56,144 bases of DNA from Thermoanaerobaculia bacterium (GCA_018057705.1 JAGPDF010000026.1:1-56144), one strand, 5' to 3'. Shown: positions 1-9,601, counted from the stretch's first letter. A program made the numbers and translations. Notes: generated by a model from the sequence alone, not told the origin.

Positions 1-844
1 CGCCGACCGTCGTGAAGGCCCGCGCCAGGTAGTGCGAGACCGAGGTCGCCGGCGTGATCGGGTACATCGCGACCATCTCCATGCCGGAGGCGAGAACGCC
101 GAGCCCCAGCGCCTGGTTGCCGTTCAAGACCAGCACGGGCTCCTGCGAGGCCCGCGGCGGCACCTGCCAGGCGACCGGCACCCGGGCGGCGGCGAACGCC
201 GCGCCGTGCCGCACCAGCCCCTGGTTCATCTTCACCACATCGGCGCCCTTCCTGCCCAGAACGGCCTCGACCTCCTCGAGCGCCTTGTCCATCCCGAGGC
301 CGAAGATCTCGGTGAGCATCCCGACGACGAACATGTTCTTGCCGACGCGCGCGTCGGGCATCACTTCGAGGCAGGCCGCTTCCATGGGAAGCTCGATCAC
401 CTCGAGGCCCTGGGCGCGGAACTCGGCCACCGCGGTGGCGTACTGCTTGCGGATCTCTTCCTGCGCGTCCTCGGCCCACTTGCTCTCGAGCAGCACGACC
501 GTGCCCGGCCGGAAGGCGGCGTTGGCGATCCGGCCGTAGAGCACCTGCTCATTGAAGGCGACCACCAGGTCCGCGCTCTCGCCGCAGTTGGTGATCTCGT
601 GGCTGCCGAAGCGCACCCGGATGCCCGAGGCGCCGGCGCGGGATCGGGCGGGCGGTTTGATCTCGGCCGGAATGATCTCGACCGTCCAGACGCCGGTGCC
701 CAGCTTGGCGCAGACGGTGCCGAAGGTCTGGCCGGCCTTCTGGGCGCCTTCGCCGGAGTCGGAGACGATTTCGACGATGCGCTCGCGCACGATGGTGCGC
801 GGCCGGGCGGCGGTCGGGACATCGGTTTCGTGGGTCGTGGGCAT
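1..844 (-). CDS. 2-oxoacid:ferredoxin oxidoreductase, fused gamma-alpha subunit (5' part only)
   Basis: The window cuts this gene: the first 281 codons are present and the rest lies beyond position 1. Residues about 12-185 form the gamma (POR catalytic) domain. The alpha, thiamine-diphosphate-type domain begins around residue 245 with the family motif YPITPAT at about 261. Such subunits pair with a beta subunit to decarboxylate 2-oxoglutarate or another 2-oxoacid to the acyl-CoA, passing electrons to ferredoxin. The gamma-plus-alpha fusion is the usual form of the KorA-like subunit in many bacteria. The ATG at 844 follows a GAGGGA Shine-Dalgarno. The substrate cannot be decided from this part. 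The beta subunit is expected downstream, outside the window. Confidence 0.88.
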   Translation of the reverse strand, partial: MPTTHETDVPTAARPRTIVRERIVEIVSDSGEGAQKAGQTFGTVCAKLGTGVWTVEIIPAEIKPPARSRAGASGIRVRFGSHEITNCGESADLVVAFNEQVLYGRIANAAFRPGTVVLLESKWAEDAQEEIRKQYATAVAEFRAQGLEVIELPMEAACLEVMPDARVGKNMFVVGMLTEIFGLGMDKALEEVEAVLGRKGADVVKMNQGLVRHGAAFAAARVPVAWQVPPRASQEPVLVLNGNQALGLGVLASGMEMVAMYPITPATSVSHYLARAFTTVG

Positions 845-890
845 CGGCTTTCCCTCGTTCTTCGGGCTCATTCGCTTGGACGGCGGGCGC

Positions 891-1364
891 CTAGGAGCTG
901 CGGCCGCCCAGATCGGTGTAGAAGGCTTCGCCGAAGAGTCGTTCCTCTTCGGCCTCGTGGCGCCGCAGGGACTCGGCGAGGCGATGGATCCCCTCGGCGA
1001 TCTCAGCCACCGGACCGGCGAGCGCCGCGGCGGTTGCGGTCTGCAGCTCCTCGAGACGGGCGAGGAACTCGCGATGCTCGTCGAAGAGATGCTGCAGGTT
1101 CGGCAGACGGTGGGAGGCTCCCTCGCCCACGACCGAGTGCAACCCCTGCGCTCCCTCTTCACCCTCGAAGTGGTGCACCAGGAGCGTTCGGAGGTCGCCC
1201 AAGAGCTTGTCGACCCGGTGCAGGTCGTGGGTGTGGACCAGCGACACCAGGAGCTCGCCCAGTTGGCGGTGCTCGTCGTCGATGCGCGTGCGGGCCGCAC
1301 GACGCTGCGGGGCTGCGGACTTCGCCGCTGGGGCGGTTGCTGCGCGTGCGGAAGGACGTGCCAT
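891..1364 (-). CDS. Hemerythrin-like (HHE) domain protein
   Basis: This 157-residue protein is predicted to bind a di-iron or similar centre in a four-helix bundle. The His/Glu pattern fits: DEH near residue 29, HHFEGEE near 65, a second DEH near 93 and RRHEAEEE near 135. The first 25 residues are an Ala/Arg-rich tail without a signal peptide, so it is probably cytoplasmic. I chose the ATG at 1364 because AGGAGG lies just upstream; a longer frame to 1466 exists but has no such site. Likely roles in this family are oxygen, NO or iron sensing or storage. It follows the M16 peptidase gene on the same strand by about 200 nt and precedes the oxidoreductase by 46 nt. An oxygen-related role next to an oxygen-sensitive oxidoreductase is inference. 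Confidence 0.8.
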   Translation of the reverse strand: MARPSARAATAPAAKSAAPQRRAARTRIDDEHRQLGELLVSLVHTHDLHRVDKLLGDLRTLLVHHFEGEEGAQGLHSVVGEGASHRLPNLQHLFDEHREFLARLEELQTATAAALAGPVAEIAEGIHRLAESLRRHEAEEERLFGEAFYTDLGGRSS

Positions 1365-1510
1365 CGTCGGGCCCTCCTGGTCGAATCCCGGTCGCTCGAA
1401 TCGCTGCCGGGGACAGGAGAACCGCGAAGCTCCGCAAAGATGCGGCCCGTGATTCCCCGCAGCCATCCTTCAAGATGCGCCGCGGGGCGACAACACACCT
1501 ACGGGTCGCC

Positions 1511-1533
1511 GCCGCCCCACCCTACGGGGCGGC
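1511..1533 (-). terminator. GC-rich hairpin after the M16 peptidase gene
   Basis: A perfect 8-bp stem (GCCGCCCC/GGGGCGGC) with a 7-nt loop begins 29 nt past the stop codon of the M16 gene. There is no U-tract, so it may only stabilise the 3' end or act with Rho. Confidence 0.35.
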
Positions 1534-1561
1534 TCGTTCCCAAGCCGGAGAGGCCCCGTGG

Positions 1562-4330
1562 CTACGGAGCTTTGGGCGAAGCCGGAACCGGCGTTGCCGT
1601 GGCGGCCGGCTCCGCCGGTTTGCCGCGCACGATGGCGGTCACGAAGCGCTCCGCGCCGAACCACTTCGCGGCCGTGGCGCGCAGCTCCTCCAGAGTCGTG
1701 GCCTGCGCCAGCGCCAGGCGCTTCGCGGTGCTGTCGAGACCGGTCCCGTAGAGCGTGCCGCGAGCGAGCTCGTCGCGCAGCTGGCCGTTGGTCTGAAGGT
1801 CGATCTTGGTCGATCCGGCGAACGACGACTTCGCCGTCGCGAGCTGCTCCGCGCCGAAGCCGTCGGTCGAGAGCTTGCGCAACTCGACGAGCAGCGCCTC
1901 CTTGGCCTCGCTTTCCTTCGACGCCTCGGTGGCAAGGTAGGCGAGCGCGAGACCTCCTTCGCGGTAAGGCCGGTAGCCGGCGAAGACGGTGTAGGCGAGC
2001 GAACGCCGGCCGCGCAACTCGGCGAAGAGCGTCCCGGCGAGTCCCGAGGTCACGTTCTGCAGGAGCTCCAGGCGCGCCGCTTCAGGGTCCGACGCCGGCG
2101 GCCCGGCAAACGCCATCACGATCGCCGACTGCTTGCGGTCGCGGTACTCGACCGTCTCGGTGCGCGTCGGCGGGGGCGCCGGAAGGCGCAAAGCAGAACG
2201 CGCCGAGCCGCGCCGCGGGAGGCTGGCGAGCGCCTTCTCCGCCAGCTCTTGCGCGGCGCTCGCTGCGACATCCCCGACGATGACCAGCGTGGCATCCTCG
2301 GCAGCGAGGTGAGCCTTCCACCAGGCGGCGAGATCGGCGGCAGTAAGCGCCCCGACCGAGTCCTCGGTGCCGGTAGCCGGCAGACCGTAGGGATGCGTCG
2401 GCCACAGACCAGCGAGAGCCAGCGCCTGCGGACGCTGCGTCGACGAATCGAAAGCGCGCCGGATCGCCGCGATCTGGAGTGCGCGCTCCTCGGCGACCCC
2501 TTCCGCCGGGAAGGTCGGGTGCAGGACGACATCGGCGAAAAGCTCGAGCGCTGGCCGTAGATTCGCGGCGATCACCTCCATCTCGACACCGAGGAAATCC
2601 GGCGCGACATCGGAGGTGAGAGCCGTGCCGAGGAACTCGAACGAGCGGTCGATCTCCTCGCCGCTACGCGCTCCGGCGCCCCGGCGCAGCGAGCTCGCTG
2701 TGAGCTGGGTGATGCCGGCGTTGGCGGACGATTCGACGCTCCTGCCGCCGTCGAGGTAGAGCCCCACCGCCACGGAAGGGGCACCCGGTCGCTCGCGGAC
2801 CACCAGACGCGCACCGTTCGAAAGCCGCACCTCGGTCGCGGGCCGCTCGACCTTCGCTGAAGCGACTGCCGAGAAGGCCGCCGGCAGGGCGTTCCCCGGC
2901 TCGGCGGCCGGCGGCGTCGCGACCGCCGCCTGGACCTGGGCGAAGGCCGCCGCGCGGTCGAGCTCCGGAGTGCCATTGGGAGCGTAGTGGTAGAGCGTCA
3001 GGCGATCGTTCGAAAGGAAGCGCTTCGCTGCGGCGCGCACTTCGTCGGCGGTGACCCGGTCGAGCTTCGCCAGGCGGGCACCGAGCGAGAGGTAGCCATC
3101 GCGGGCTTCGGCCTCGGCCAGCGCCTGCGCCTGTCCGACGGCATCTTCGAGCGCGAAGACGACCTGGGCGCGCAGCGAGTTCTTGGCCAGCGCCAGTTCG
3201 TAGGCGGTCGGTCCGTGGATCTTGAGGCGCTCGATCTCGCCGAGCAGCCGGCGATCGACCTCGGCGCGCCGGGCTTCGTCGAACGACGCCTGCGCGATCA
3301 GCAGGCCGACATCGTCGAACTGATAGTGAAAGACGTTCGCTGTCGCGGCGGCGTCCGGGCCGACGACGTGCCGGAAGAAACGCGACGAACGGCCGGAACC
3401 GAGGATCTGCGACGCCAGGTCGAGCGCCAGCTCGGCATCGCCGCCGACTCCTTGCGTATGCCAACCGAAGACGGAGTAGCCCTGCTTCAGGTCTCCGGTC
3501 GAGCGGCCGTAGCGGAACTCCTTCTGCTCCGGCTCCTTCGGCCCGCGCTGCTTGTCGAAGCCCGCGGTGGCCAGGGTGCCGAAGGTTGCCGCGACGGCCT
3601 TCTCGACATCGGTCGCCCGCACGTCGCCGGCGATCGAGAGGATCATGTTCTGCGGCAGATAGAGGGTGCGGAAGAACTGCAGCAGATTCGCGCGCTCGAT
3701 GTTGCGCAAGACCTCGTTCGAGCCGATCCGCCAGCGCTTGATGCGATGTTCGGTGAACGAGGTCGCAATCATGCGCTCGAGTGAGAGCGCCGGCGGATTG
3801 TCGAGCTTGCGGTTCGACTCCTCGATGACGACCTCTGACTCGCGCTCGAGCTCGCCTTCGTCGAAGAGCGGATTGGCGATCGCGTCGGCCATGATCTCGA
3901 GTGCCCGGCCGAAGCCCTCGGTCGGCACGACGAAGAAGTAGTTGGTCGAGTCGTAGATCGTGCCGGCGTTGGTGTCGCCGCCCACCGCGGCGAGCTCCTG
4001 CGAAATCTGCTCGGCACCGGGGAACTTCTTCGAGCCTTTGAAGAACATGTGCTCGAAGAGGTGCGCCATGCCGGCGACTTCGTCGGGTTCGTTGAAGTAG
4101 CCCGCCTTCACCCAGGTGTTGATCGCCACCACCCCGGTCCCAGGCTGCTCGCGCACCAGGAGCGTCAGTCCATTGGGCAGCGTCGTCTTCTTGACCGAAG
4201 CCAGGAAGCCGTCGAGCGGACCGGCAGGTGGCGGAGCAGCCACGGCGGGAGCCGCCCCGAGATGGACCACGGCGACGAGAGCAAGGCTGGCGAGAGACGT
4301 TCGGGCGAAGGCACGGGGGGTCAGGATCAC
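1562..4330 (-). CDS. Secreted two-domain M16 zinc metallopeptidase
   Basis: The product has 922 residues: an N-terminal signal-like hydrophobic stretch (about 10-32) and two M16 halves (about 45-450 and 470-900). The first half carries the inverted zinc motif HLFEH at 90-94. A downstream Glu at about 170 has the spacing expected of the third ligand. The second half lacks HxxEH, as in many single-chain M16 proteins where it only closes the chamber. The family cleaves peptides; with a signal sequence this one should work in the periplasm. The GTG at 4330 is preferred because AAGGAAG precedes it; an upstream ATG at 4392 would bury the signal peptide. It lies 59 nt behind the ankyrin gene on the same strand, possibly as one transcript. 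Confidence 0.9.
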   Translation of the reverse strand: MILTPRAFARTSLASLALVAVVHLGAAPAVAAPPPAGPLDGFLASVKKTTLPNGLTLLVREQPGTGVVAINTWVKAGYFNEPDEVAGMAHLFEHMFFKGSKKFPGAEQISQELAAVGGDTNAGTIYDSTNYFFVVPTEGFGRALEIMADAIANPLFDEGELERESEVVIEESNRKLDNPPALSLERMIATSFTEHRIKRWRIGSNEVLRNIERANLLQFFRTLYLPQNMILSIAGDVRATDVEKAVAATFGTLATAGFDKQRGPKEPEQKEFRYGRSTGDLKQGYSVFGWHTQGVGGDAELALDLASQILGSGRSSRFFRHVVGPDAAATANVFHYQFDDVGLLIAQASFDEARRAEVDRRLLGEIERLKIHGPTAYELALAKNSLRAQVVFALEDAVGQAQALAEAEARDGYLSLGARLAKLDRVTADEVRAAAKRFLSNDRLTLYHYAPNGTPELDRAAAFAQVQAAVATPPAAEPGNALPAAFSAVASAKVERPATEVRLSNGARLVVRERPGAPSVAVGLYLDGGRSVESSANAGITQLTASSLRRGAGARSGEEIDRSFEFLGTALTSDVAPDFLGVEMEVIAANLRPALELFADVVLHPTFPAEGVAEERALQIAAIRRAFDSSTQRPQALALAGLWPTHPYGLPATGTEDSVGALTAADLAAWWKAHLAAEDATLVIVGDVAASAAQELAEKALASLPRRGSARSALRLPAPPPTRTETVEYRDRKQSAIVMAFAGPPASDPEAARLELLQNVTSGLAGTLFAELRGRRSLAYTVFAGYRPYREGGLALAYLATEASKESEAKEALLVELRKLSTDGFGAEQLATAKSSFAGSTKIDLQTNGQLRDELARGTLYGTGLDSTAKRLALAQATTLEELRATAAKWFGAERFVTAIVRGKPAEPAATATPVPASPKAP

Positions 4331-4389
4331 TTTGGACTTCCTTTCCGAAGCACAGTCGTAGGGGGGGGCGGTTCTCGCCGCGGCGCAGA

Positions 4390-5250
4390 TCATCCTACCG
4401 CCGCGGCCGCTCGGGTCGCGCGCAGGACGAGCGCCGGATCGTGGACCGTCAAGGCCGCGATGCGGTCTCCCGCTCGCTCGAAGCGGATGCGAACGTCTGG
4501 CACTCCCGGCGGGAAGAACTCGAGGTTTCCCAGATGAGAAAGCCGCAGCGGCGACCTCCCGGCGCGCTCGAAGGCGAGGCCCATGCGGCCGACAGCGACG
4601 ACGATGCGCTCCGTCGGGCCCGGGCCGAAGAGGTAGGTACCCAGCACGGCCACCTGGTCGGCATCGGCGAGCGCCACCAGCGTCGGCTTCAGATCGGCTC
4701 CGCCGAGCTTCTCGAGATACTCGACGACCGGTTTGGCGACCTCCGCGCCGGCGCGAGCGTGGTGGAGCAGCGTCAAACCGTGCGGACCGGCGGTCTTCTG
4801 GATGCCGGGTGCGGCCTCGATGAAGGCGCGCACGGTCGCCACCTGGCCAAGCATCGCCGCCGAGAAGATCGTCGGCTGGGCTCCGTGCGCGAGGAGGAGC
4901 TCCGCGATCTCGCGGTTGCCGACGTGGGAGGCCGCACCGAGCGCTGTCTCCCAATCGCCGAAACCCCAGTCCCAGGCGGCGCGCGCGAGCGACGAATGCA
5001 CGGCCAGGAGCTCGCGCACCCTCTCCACCCTGCCGTGCGAAGCGCCGACCATCTCGCGCGCCAGATCCGGTGGCTGGGTCGGCCAGGAATCCGGAAGCGC
5101 CGGCGCAGGGGCTTCGGCCGGCGATACGGAAGCCGTGGCAGGCGACCCGCCGCCCTGGAGGCTCAGCATCGCGGTCGACGAAACCCCCGCCAGAACGAGT
5201 CCGGCCGAAGAGCCGACGAGGAAGGTCCGGCGGGTGGGTGGAGCGCTCAT
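4390..5250 (-). CDS. Ankyrin-repeat protein with Tat-like signal
   Basis: This 286-residue protein begins with a twin-arginine segment (RRTFLVG, residues 7-13) followed by a hydrophobic stretch, so export by Tat or Sec is likely. Residues about 65-190 contain three or four ankyrin-type helices; the patterns ALGAASHVGNREIAELLLAHGA and LTLLHHARAGAEVAKPVVEYL are recognisable. The C-terminal 90 residues look like a beta-rich extra domain that I do not recognise. Ankyrin repeats mediate protein-protein contacts, and the partner here is unknown. The ATG at 5250 starts directly at the signal peptide. The gene is divergent from the FG-GAP gene at 5342, across a 91-nt intergenic region that must hold both promoters. 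The M16 peptidase follows downstream. Confidence 0.75.
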   Translation of the reverse strand: MSAPPTRRTFLVGSSAGLVLAGVSSTAMLSLQGGGSPATASVSPAEAPAPALPDSWPTQPPDLAREMVGASHGRVERVRELLAVHSSLARAAWDWGFGDWETALGAASHVGNREIAELLLAHGAQPTIFSAAMLGQVATVRAFIEAAPGIQKTAGPHGLTLLHHARAGAEVAKPVVEYLEKLGGADLKPTLVALADADQVAVLGTYLFGPGPTERIVVAVGRMGLAFERAGRSPLRLSHLGNLEFFPPGVPDVRIRFERAGDRIAALTVHDPALVLRATRAAAAVG

Positions 5251-5341
5251 GGCACTGGATACGAGAAACGCCGCTCGAAAGTTGTCGCGCTGTCGCATTC
5301 CGCGCTCTTCCTGCGAGGTACGGGATGAGGAGACACAACTC

Positions 5342-7000
5342 ATGACCCACAAGAACGATCTACCCGTGTCCGGCCAGAAGTCCTGGTGCAGCAACCTTCG
5401 CCGCAGAATCGCGGCCTGCGCGGTCCTCTCGATCGCTGGGATGGCGGCGACCGCCGAGGCGCAGCTCGGCGTTCCCGGCTCGCAGATCTTTCAGCAGGGC
5501 GAGAGCGGCGTGCCCGGCGCTCCGGCGGCGCTCGAGCAGTTCGGTCGAGCCCTGGCCAGCGGCGACTTCGATGGCGACGGCTTCGTCGACCTCGCCCTCG
5601 GTGCGCCGCGGGAGTCGATCGCTCCGGTTGCCGAAGCGGGCTCCGTGACGGTCCTCTACGGCGGCGCCGCGGGTCTCGCCGGCGCTGGCAGCGAGGTCTG
5701 GGATCTGAACGGGCCGGCGGGCCAGGTCGCCAGCACCGGCGACCGCCTGGGGAGCGCCCTCGCGGCAGCGGACTTCGATCACGACGGCTTCGCCGACCTG
5801 GCCATCGGCGTCCCCTACCGGGATGTCGTGACGCCGGAGGCGACTCTCGAGGCACGCGCCGGTGCCGTGCTCGTTCTCTACGGGTCGGCCGGCGGACTGA
5901 TCGAGGCGGGAGCGCAGTACTTCCGCCAGGGCGCGGGCGGCATCGTGGGCGCCCTCGAGGAGGACGACTTCTTCGGCGAGGCGCTCGCGACCGGCGACTT
6001 CGACGGCGACGGATTCGCCGACCTCGCGATCGGGGTGCCGGGAGAGGACGTCGGCGCGGTCACCAACGCGGGCGCGGTGAACGTCGTCTACGGCTCCGCC
6101 GCCGGACTCTCGACCGCACCGGGCACGTCCGCCAACGGCATCTGGACGCAAGGGGACCTCGGATCGTCGCAGGACGAGGCGAGCGACGAGTTCGGTCATG
6201 CGTTGGCGGCCGGGGACTTCAACGACGACGGCCGGGACGACCTGGCGGTCGGCGCGCCGCGCGAGAACTGGGGCGCGGTGATCGATGCCGGCGCCGTCTT
6301 TGTCCTCCTCGGCTCGGACAATGGCCTCACGGCGCTGGGACAGCAGGTGCGCACCCAAGACGATGGCGGGATTCCCGGCGACGCCGATCCCGACGATCAT
6401 TTCGGCTCGAGTCTGGCCAGCGGCGATTTCGACGGCGACGGGGTCGAAGATCTCGCCGTCGGCTCGCCCGGGGAACAGGTCGGCGGCGAGTCCGAGTTCG
6501 GTCTCGTCCACCTCTTGCCGGGCGTGCCCGGACTCGGCGTGAGCAGCGTCGCCAGCGCAATGCTCGACCGCTCGCAGCTCGCGGGCCTCGCTGCCTCCGG
6601 CGACCGGTTCGGTGCGGCACTCGCTGCCGGCAACTTCGACGGTGGGAGCGCCGCCGAGTTGGTGATCGCGGCCCCCGGGGCTGAGGTCGCCGGCGCGGAC
6701 TCCGCCGGGGTGATCTACATCGTGTCCGGACTCGTCCCGGCCACTCCGGTGGTGGTCGGGACGTTCAGCCAGGATGGGGCCGTGCCCGGGGCGGTCGAGT
6801 CTGGGGATGCCTTCGGCGAAACACTCGCTCCCGGCGACTTCGACGGCAACGGTTTCGCCGACCTGGCCGTCGGGCTGCCTTTCGAAGACGTCGGGGCGAC
6901 CCTCGACGCCGGCGCCCTCAACGCCCTCTACAGCCAGGGACTCTTCCGCGACGGGTTCGAATCGGGCGGCAGCGGCGCCTGGTCGGCTGTCTTGCCTTAG
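5342..7000 (+). CDS. Secreted FG-GAP seven-blade beta-propeller protein with FESG tail
   Basis: The 552-residue protein has a signal peptide (about 1-41; cut near AEAQ). Seven FG-GAP repeats follow, each with a calcium-loop core such as GDFDGDGF.DLA.G.P; the sixth copy (NFDGGSAAEL) has lost the Asp-rich loop. Seven repeats make an integrin-alpha-like beta-propeller, usually extracellular and adhesive or ligand-binding. The last 19 residues carry the LFRDGFESGGSGAWS tail, also found at the end of the 2180-residue protein at 28537. The ATG at 5342 follows an AGGAGA site 8 nt upstream. The gene stands alone, divergent from the ankyrin gene. The ligand cannot be told from sequence. Confidence 0.88.
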   Translation: MTHKNDLPVSGQKSWCSNLRRRIAACAVLSIAGMAATAEAQLGVPGSQIFQQGESGVPGAPAALEQFGRALASGDFDGDGFVDLALGAPRESIAPVAEAGSVTVLYGGAAGLAGAGSEVWDLNGPAGQVASTGDRLGSALAAADFDHDGFADLAIGVPYRDVVTPEATLEARAGAVLVLYGSAGGLIEAGAQYFRQGAGGIVGALEEDDFFGEALATGDFDGDGFADLAIGVPGEDVGAVTNAGAVNVVYGSAAGLSTAPGTSANGIWTQGDLGSSQDEASDEFGHALAAGDFNDDGRDDLAVGAPRENWGAVIDAGAVFVLLGSDNGLTALGQQVRTQDDGGIPGDADPDDHFGSSLASGDFDGDGVEDLAVGSPGEQVGGESEFGLVHLLPGVPGLGVSSVASAMLDRSQLAGLAASGDRFGAALAAGNFDGGSAAELVIAAPGAEVAGADSAGVIYIVSGLVPATPVVVGTFSQDGAVPGAVESGDAFGETLAPGDFDGNGFADLAVGLPFEDVGATLDAGALNALYSQGLFRDGFESGGSGAWSAVLP

Positions 7001-7084
7001 GATCCTCGCTCGACGCAGCCTGGTAGTCGAGCCTTGCAGGGACGCTGGGCGCAGGTGTCGCAGGTATTGCTGGCAGGAGGCCGC

Positions 7085-9601
7085 ATGGAGCCGCTTCGGC
7101 TCGCTGAAATCGACGAGGTATTCGCCGCCGCGCTCGACCTCGACGAGGCCGGGCGCGGCGCCTTTCTCGATACGCGCTGCGCCGGAGACCCCGAGCTCCG
7201 GATCGAGGTCGAGGCGCTGTTGCGCCACTGCGAGAGCGGTGCCGCGACGCTCGCGGATCCGTTGCATCAGTTTCTGCGCCAGATCTCGGAGGGCGGCGAG
7301 CAGGGACTCGAAGCCGGAGAATCGGTCGGTGCCTGGACGATCCTGCGTCCGATCGGCCGCGGCGGCATGGGGCTCGTCTACCTGGTCCGCCGCTCCGACG
7401 GCAATTTCGACAAGGAGGCGGCGCTCAAGGTCCTGCCGCGTGCCGCGAGCTCGCCGGAGGCGATCCGACGCTTCGAACAGGAGCGGCGCATCCTCGCCCG
7501 CCTCGACCATCCGACGATCGCCCGGCTGCTCGATGGCGGGGTCGACCGCCGCGGCCTTCCTTTTCTCGTGCTCGAGTATGTCCACGGCGTCGCGGTCGAC
7601 GAGTACTGTGACCGCGAGCGCCTGACGGTCGAGCGCCGGATCGCTCTGGTCATCGAGATCGCTCGCGCCGTCCAGGCGGCGCATCGCAGTCTCGTCGTCC
7701 ACCGCGACTTGAAGTCCTCGAACCTCCTGGTGACTCCTGCCGGCGAGGTGAAGCTCCTCGACTTCGGCATCGCGAAGCTCCTCGAGTCGCAGGAGGGGAC
7801 GAGCGAAGCGACCTCGAGTCTGGCGATGACACCGGCCTGCGCCTCGCCCGAGCAGGTCCGCGGCGAGCAGATCACCACCGCTTCCGACGTCTATCAGCTC
7901 GGCCTCCTGCTCTCGGGCCTGCTCACCGGCCATCCGCCGCAGGCGGCCTCCTTCAGTTCGCTCGAAGCGCTGGTTCGCGCGGTCTGCGAGGAGCAACCGG
8001 AGCGGCCGAGCGCGGCCGTGTGGAAGTCCCGCGACGGCCGCTCGGCCGAGGAGCTCGCAGCGCTCCGGCGCTCGACGCCCGCCCGGCTGGCGCGGCGCCT
8101 TCGAGGCGAGCTCGACGCCGTCGTCGAGCGCTCCCTGGCAAAAGACCCCGAGGGGCGCTACCCCTCGGCGGAGCACCTCGCCTCGGACCTCGAACGATTT
8201 CTCGCCGGCGAGCCGGTCACGGCTCGACGGACGAGCCTCTTCTGGCGGTCGTGGAAGTGGGTGCGGCGCAATCGGGCGCTCGCCGTGACGGCGGCCGTCG
8301 CTGCGCTGCTCGGTATCGGCTACGCCACTACGGTGACCCTTCAGGCGCGCGCGCTCGAACGCGAACGCGATCGTGCGCGGCTCGAGGCGGCCAAGGCGAC
8401 CGAGGTCGAGCGTTTCGTCGTCGGCCTCTTCGACGTTTCGGATCCTGCGACCTCGCTCGGCAAGCCGATCGACGCCCTGACCCTGTTGCAGCGCGGCGCC
8501 GAGCGCGTCGAAGGGGAGCTCGCCGCGCAGCCCGCGGTGCGAGCGCGCCTGCTTTCGACCCTGGGGCACATCTACGGCCGCCTCGGGCGGCTCGCCGAAG
8601 GCAGAGCGCTCGAAGAGCGCTCGCTCGAGCTGCGCCGGGGCTGCTTCGGCCCGCGCCACGTCGATGTCGCCGAAAGTCTCCACCGCCTCGGTTCGCTCGC
8701 GCGTCAGCTCGGCGACCATGCCACGGCCCGGCCCCTGCTCGTCGAAGCGGTCGCCCAGCGCCGGGAGCTTCTCGGCCCCGCCGCGCCGGAGCTCGCCGAA
8801 AGCCTCACCGAGCTCGGCTATCTCCACTACTTCACCGGCGAGCACGCTGAGGCCGACGCCTGCTTCCGCGAGGCACTGGTCCTGCGTCAGCAGGAAGGGA
8901 ACCTCTCGCTGGTCGCTGCGGCGTGGAACAGCGTCGCCCTCGTCGCCGAGAAGCGCGGCGAGCTCGACGAAGCCGAGAGGCTCCATCGCGAGGCGCTGGC
9001 CGTGAACCGGCAACTCCACGGCGAGCGCCACCCCGACGTCGCGATCAACCTCTTCAACCTCGCGCGGGTTCTTCAGCGGCGGCACGACTACGCCGGAGCG
9101 CAGCCGCTCTTCGAAGAGGTTCTGGAGATCGACACCGAGGTCTACGGATCGGACCACCCCGAGGTCGCCACCGACCTCACGCTGCTCGCGAACAACCTGC
9201 AGATCCTCCGGCAGCTCGACCGCGCGGACGAGCACTTTGCCCGCGCCCTGGCAATCTTCCGCGCCAAGCTCGAACCGGGCCACCACCGCATTGCCACCAC
9301 CCTGCAGGGAATCGGGCAGCTGCGTTTCGCACAGGGACGGTTCGCGGAGGCCGAGGCGCTGCTGCGGGAGGCGCTCGCGCTGCGCCGCGCCCGCGTCGGA
9401 GCGAGTCACGTCGAGGTCGCCGAGGTGCTGCTGCCCCTCGCGCGCTGCCTCGTCGCGACCGGACGCTGGGAGGAGGCCGAGGCGGCCTGGAGCGAGGCCC
9501 TCGCGATGGCTGCCGGGCAGGATCCGTTGCTCGTCCGTCAGCTCGAGGACGACCGCACCCGTCTGCGTGCCAGTCGAGCGCAGGGTGCCGCCGCGGGCTA
9601 G
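7085..9601 (+). CDS. Membrane Ser/Thr protein kinase with C-terminal TPR repeats
   Basis: The product has 838 residues. After an N-terminal helical segment (1-80), a Hanks-type kinase domain (about 83-375) has a Gly-rich loop at 91-95, Lys115, the catalytic loop HRDLKSSN at 206-213 and DFG at 226-228, so it should be active. One membrane helix lies at about 398-420, followed by roughly eight tetratricopeptide repeats (about 440-830). The kinase is therefore cytoplasmic and the TPR part probably periplasmic. ATG 7085 sits 5 nt after AGGAGG. The gene meets the sigma-factor gene tail to tail with a 3-nt overlap of stop codons. This kinase plus ECF-like sigma factor pairing is common in Acidobacteriota and Planctomycetes; that the two work together is inference. 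Confidence 0.92.
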   Translation: MEPLRLAEIDEVFAAALDLDEAGRGAFLDTRCAGDPELRIEVEALLRHCESGAATLADPLHQFLRQISEGGEQGLEAGESVGAWTILRPIGRGGMGLVYLVRRSDGNFDKEAALKVLPRAASSPEAIRRFEQERRILARLDHPTIARLLDGGVDRRGLPFLVLEYVHGVAVDEYCDRERLTVERRIALVIEIARAVQAAHRSLVVHRDLKSSNLLVTPAGEVKLLDFGIAKLLESQEGTSEATSSLAMTPACASPEQVRGEQITTASDVYQLGLLLSGLLTGHPPQAASFSSLEALVRAVCEEQPERPSAAVWKSRDGRSAEELAALRRSTPARLARRLRGELDAVVERSLAKDPEGRYPSAEHLASDLERFLAGEPVTARRTSLFWRSWKWVRRNRALAVTAAVAALLGIGYATTVTLQARALERERDRARLEAAKATEVERFVVGLFDVSDPATSLGKPIDALTLLQRGAERVEGELAAQPAVRARLLSTLGHIYGRLGRLAEGRALEERSLELRRGCFGPRHVDVAESLHRLGSLARQLGDHATARPLLVEAVAQRRELLGPAAPELAESLTELGYLHYFTGEHAEADACFREALVLRQQEGNLSLVAAAWNSVALVAEKRGELDEAERLHREALAVNRQLHGERHPDVAINLFNLARVLQRRHDYAGAQPLFEEVLEIDTEVYGSDHPEVATDLTLLANNLQILRQLDRADEHFARALAIFRAKLEPGHHRIATTLQGIGQLRFAQGRFAEAEALLREALALRRARVGASHVEVAEVLLPLARCLVATGRWEEAEAAWSEALAMAAGQDPLLVRQLEDDRTRLRASRAQGAAAG

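Noticed and set aside
4331-4392. An upstream ATG start (4392) for the M16 peptidase
   Set aside because: It adds a short polar stretch before the signal peptide and overlaps the stop of the ankyrin gene; the GTG at 4330 has the better ribosome site.
6952-6963. GGTTCGAATC resembling a tRNA T-arm
   Set aside because: It encodes GFESG in the tail of the FG-GAP protein; there is no acceptor stem, D-arm or anticodon arm around it.
5360-9409. A 1349-codon open frame on the minus strand
   Set aside because: It covers two well-supported plus-strand genes (FG-GAP and kinase-TPR), and its protein has no recognisable domain or signal. High G+C removes stop codons from antisense frames.
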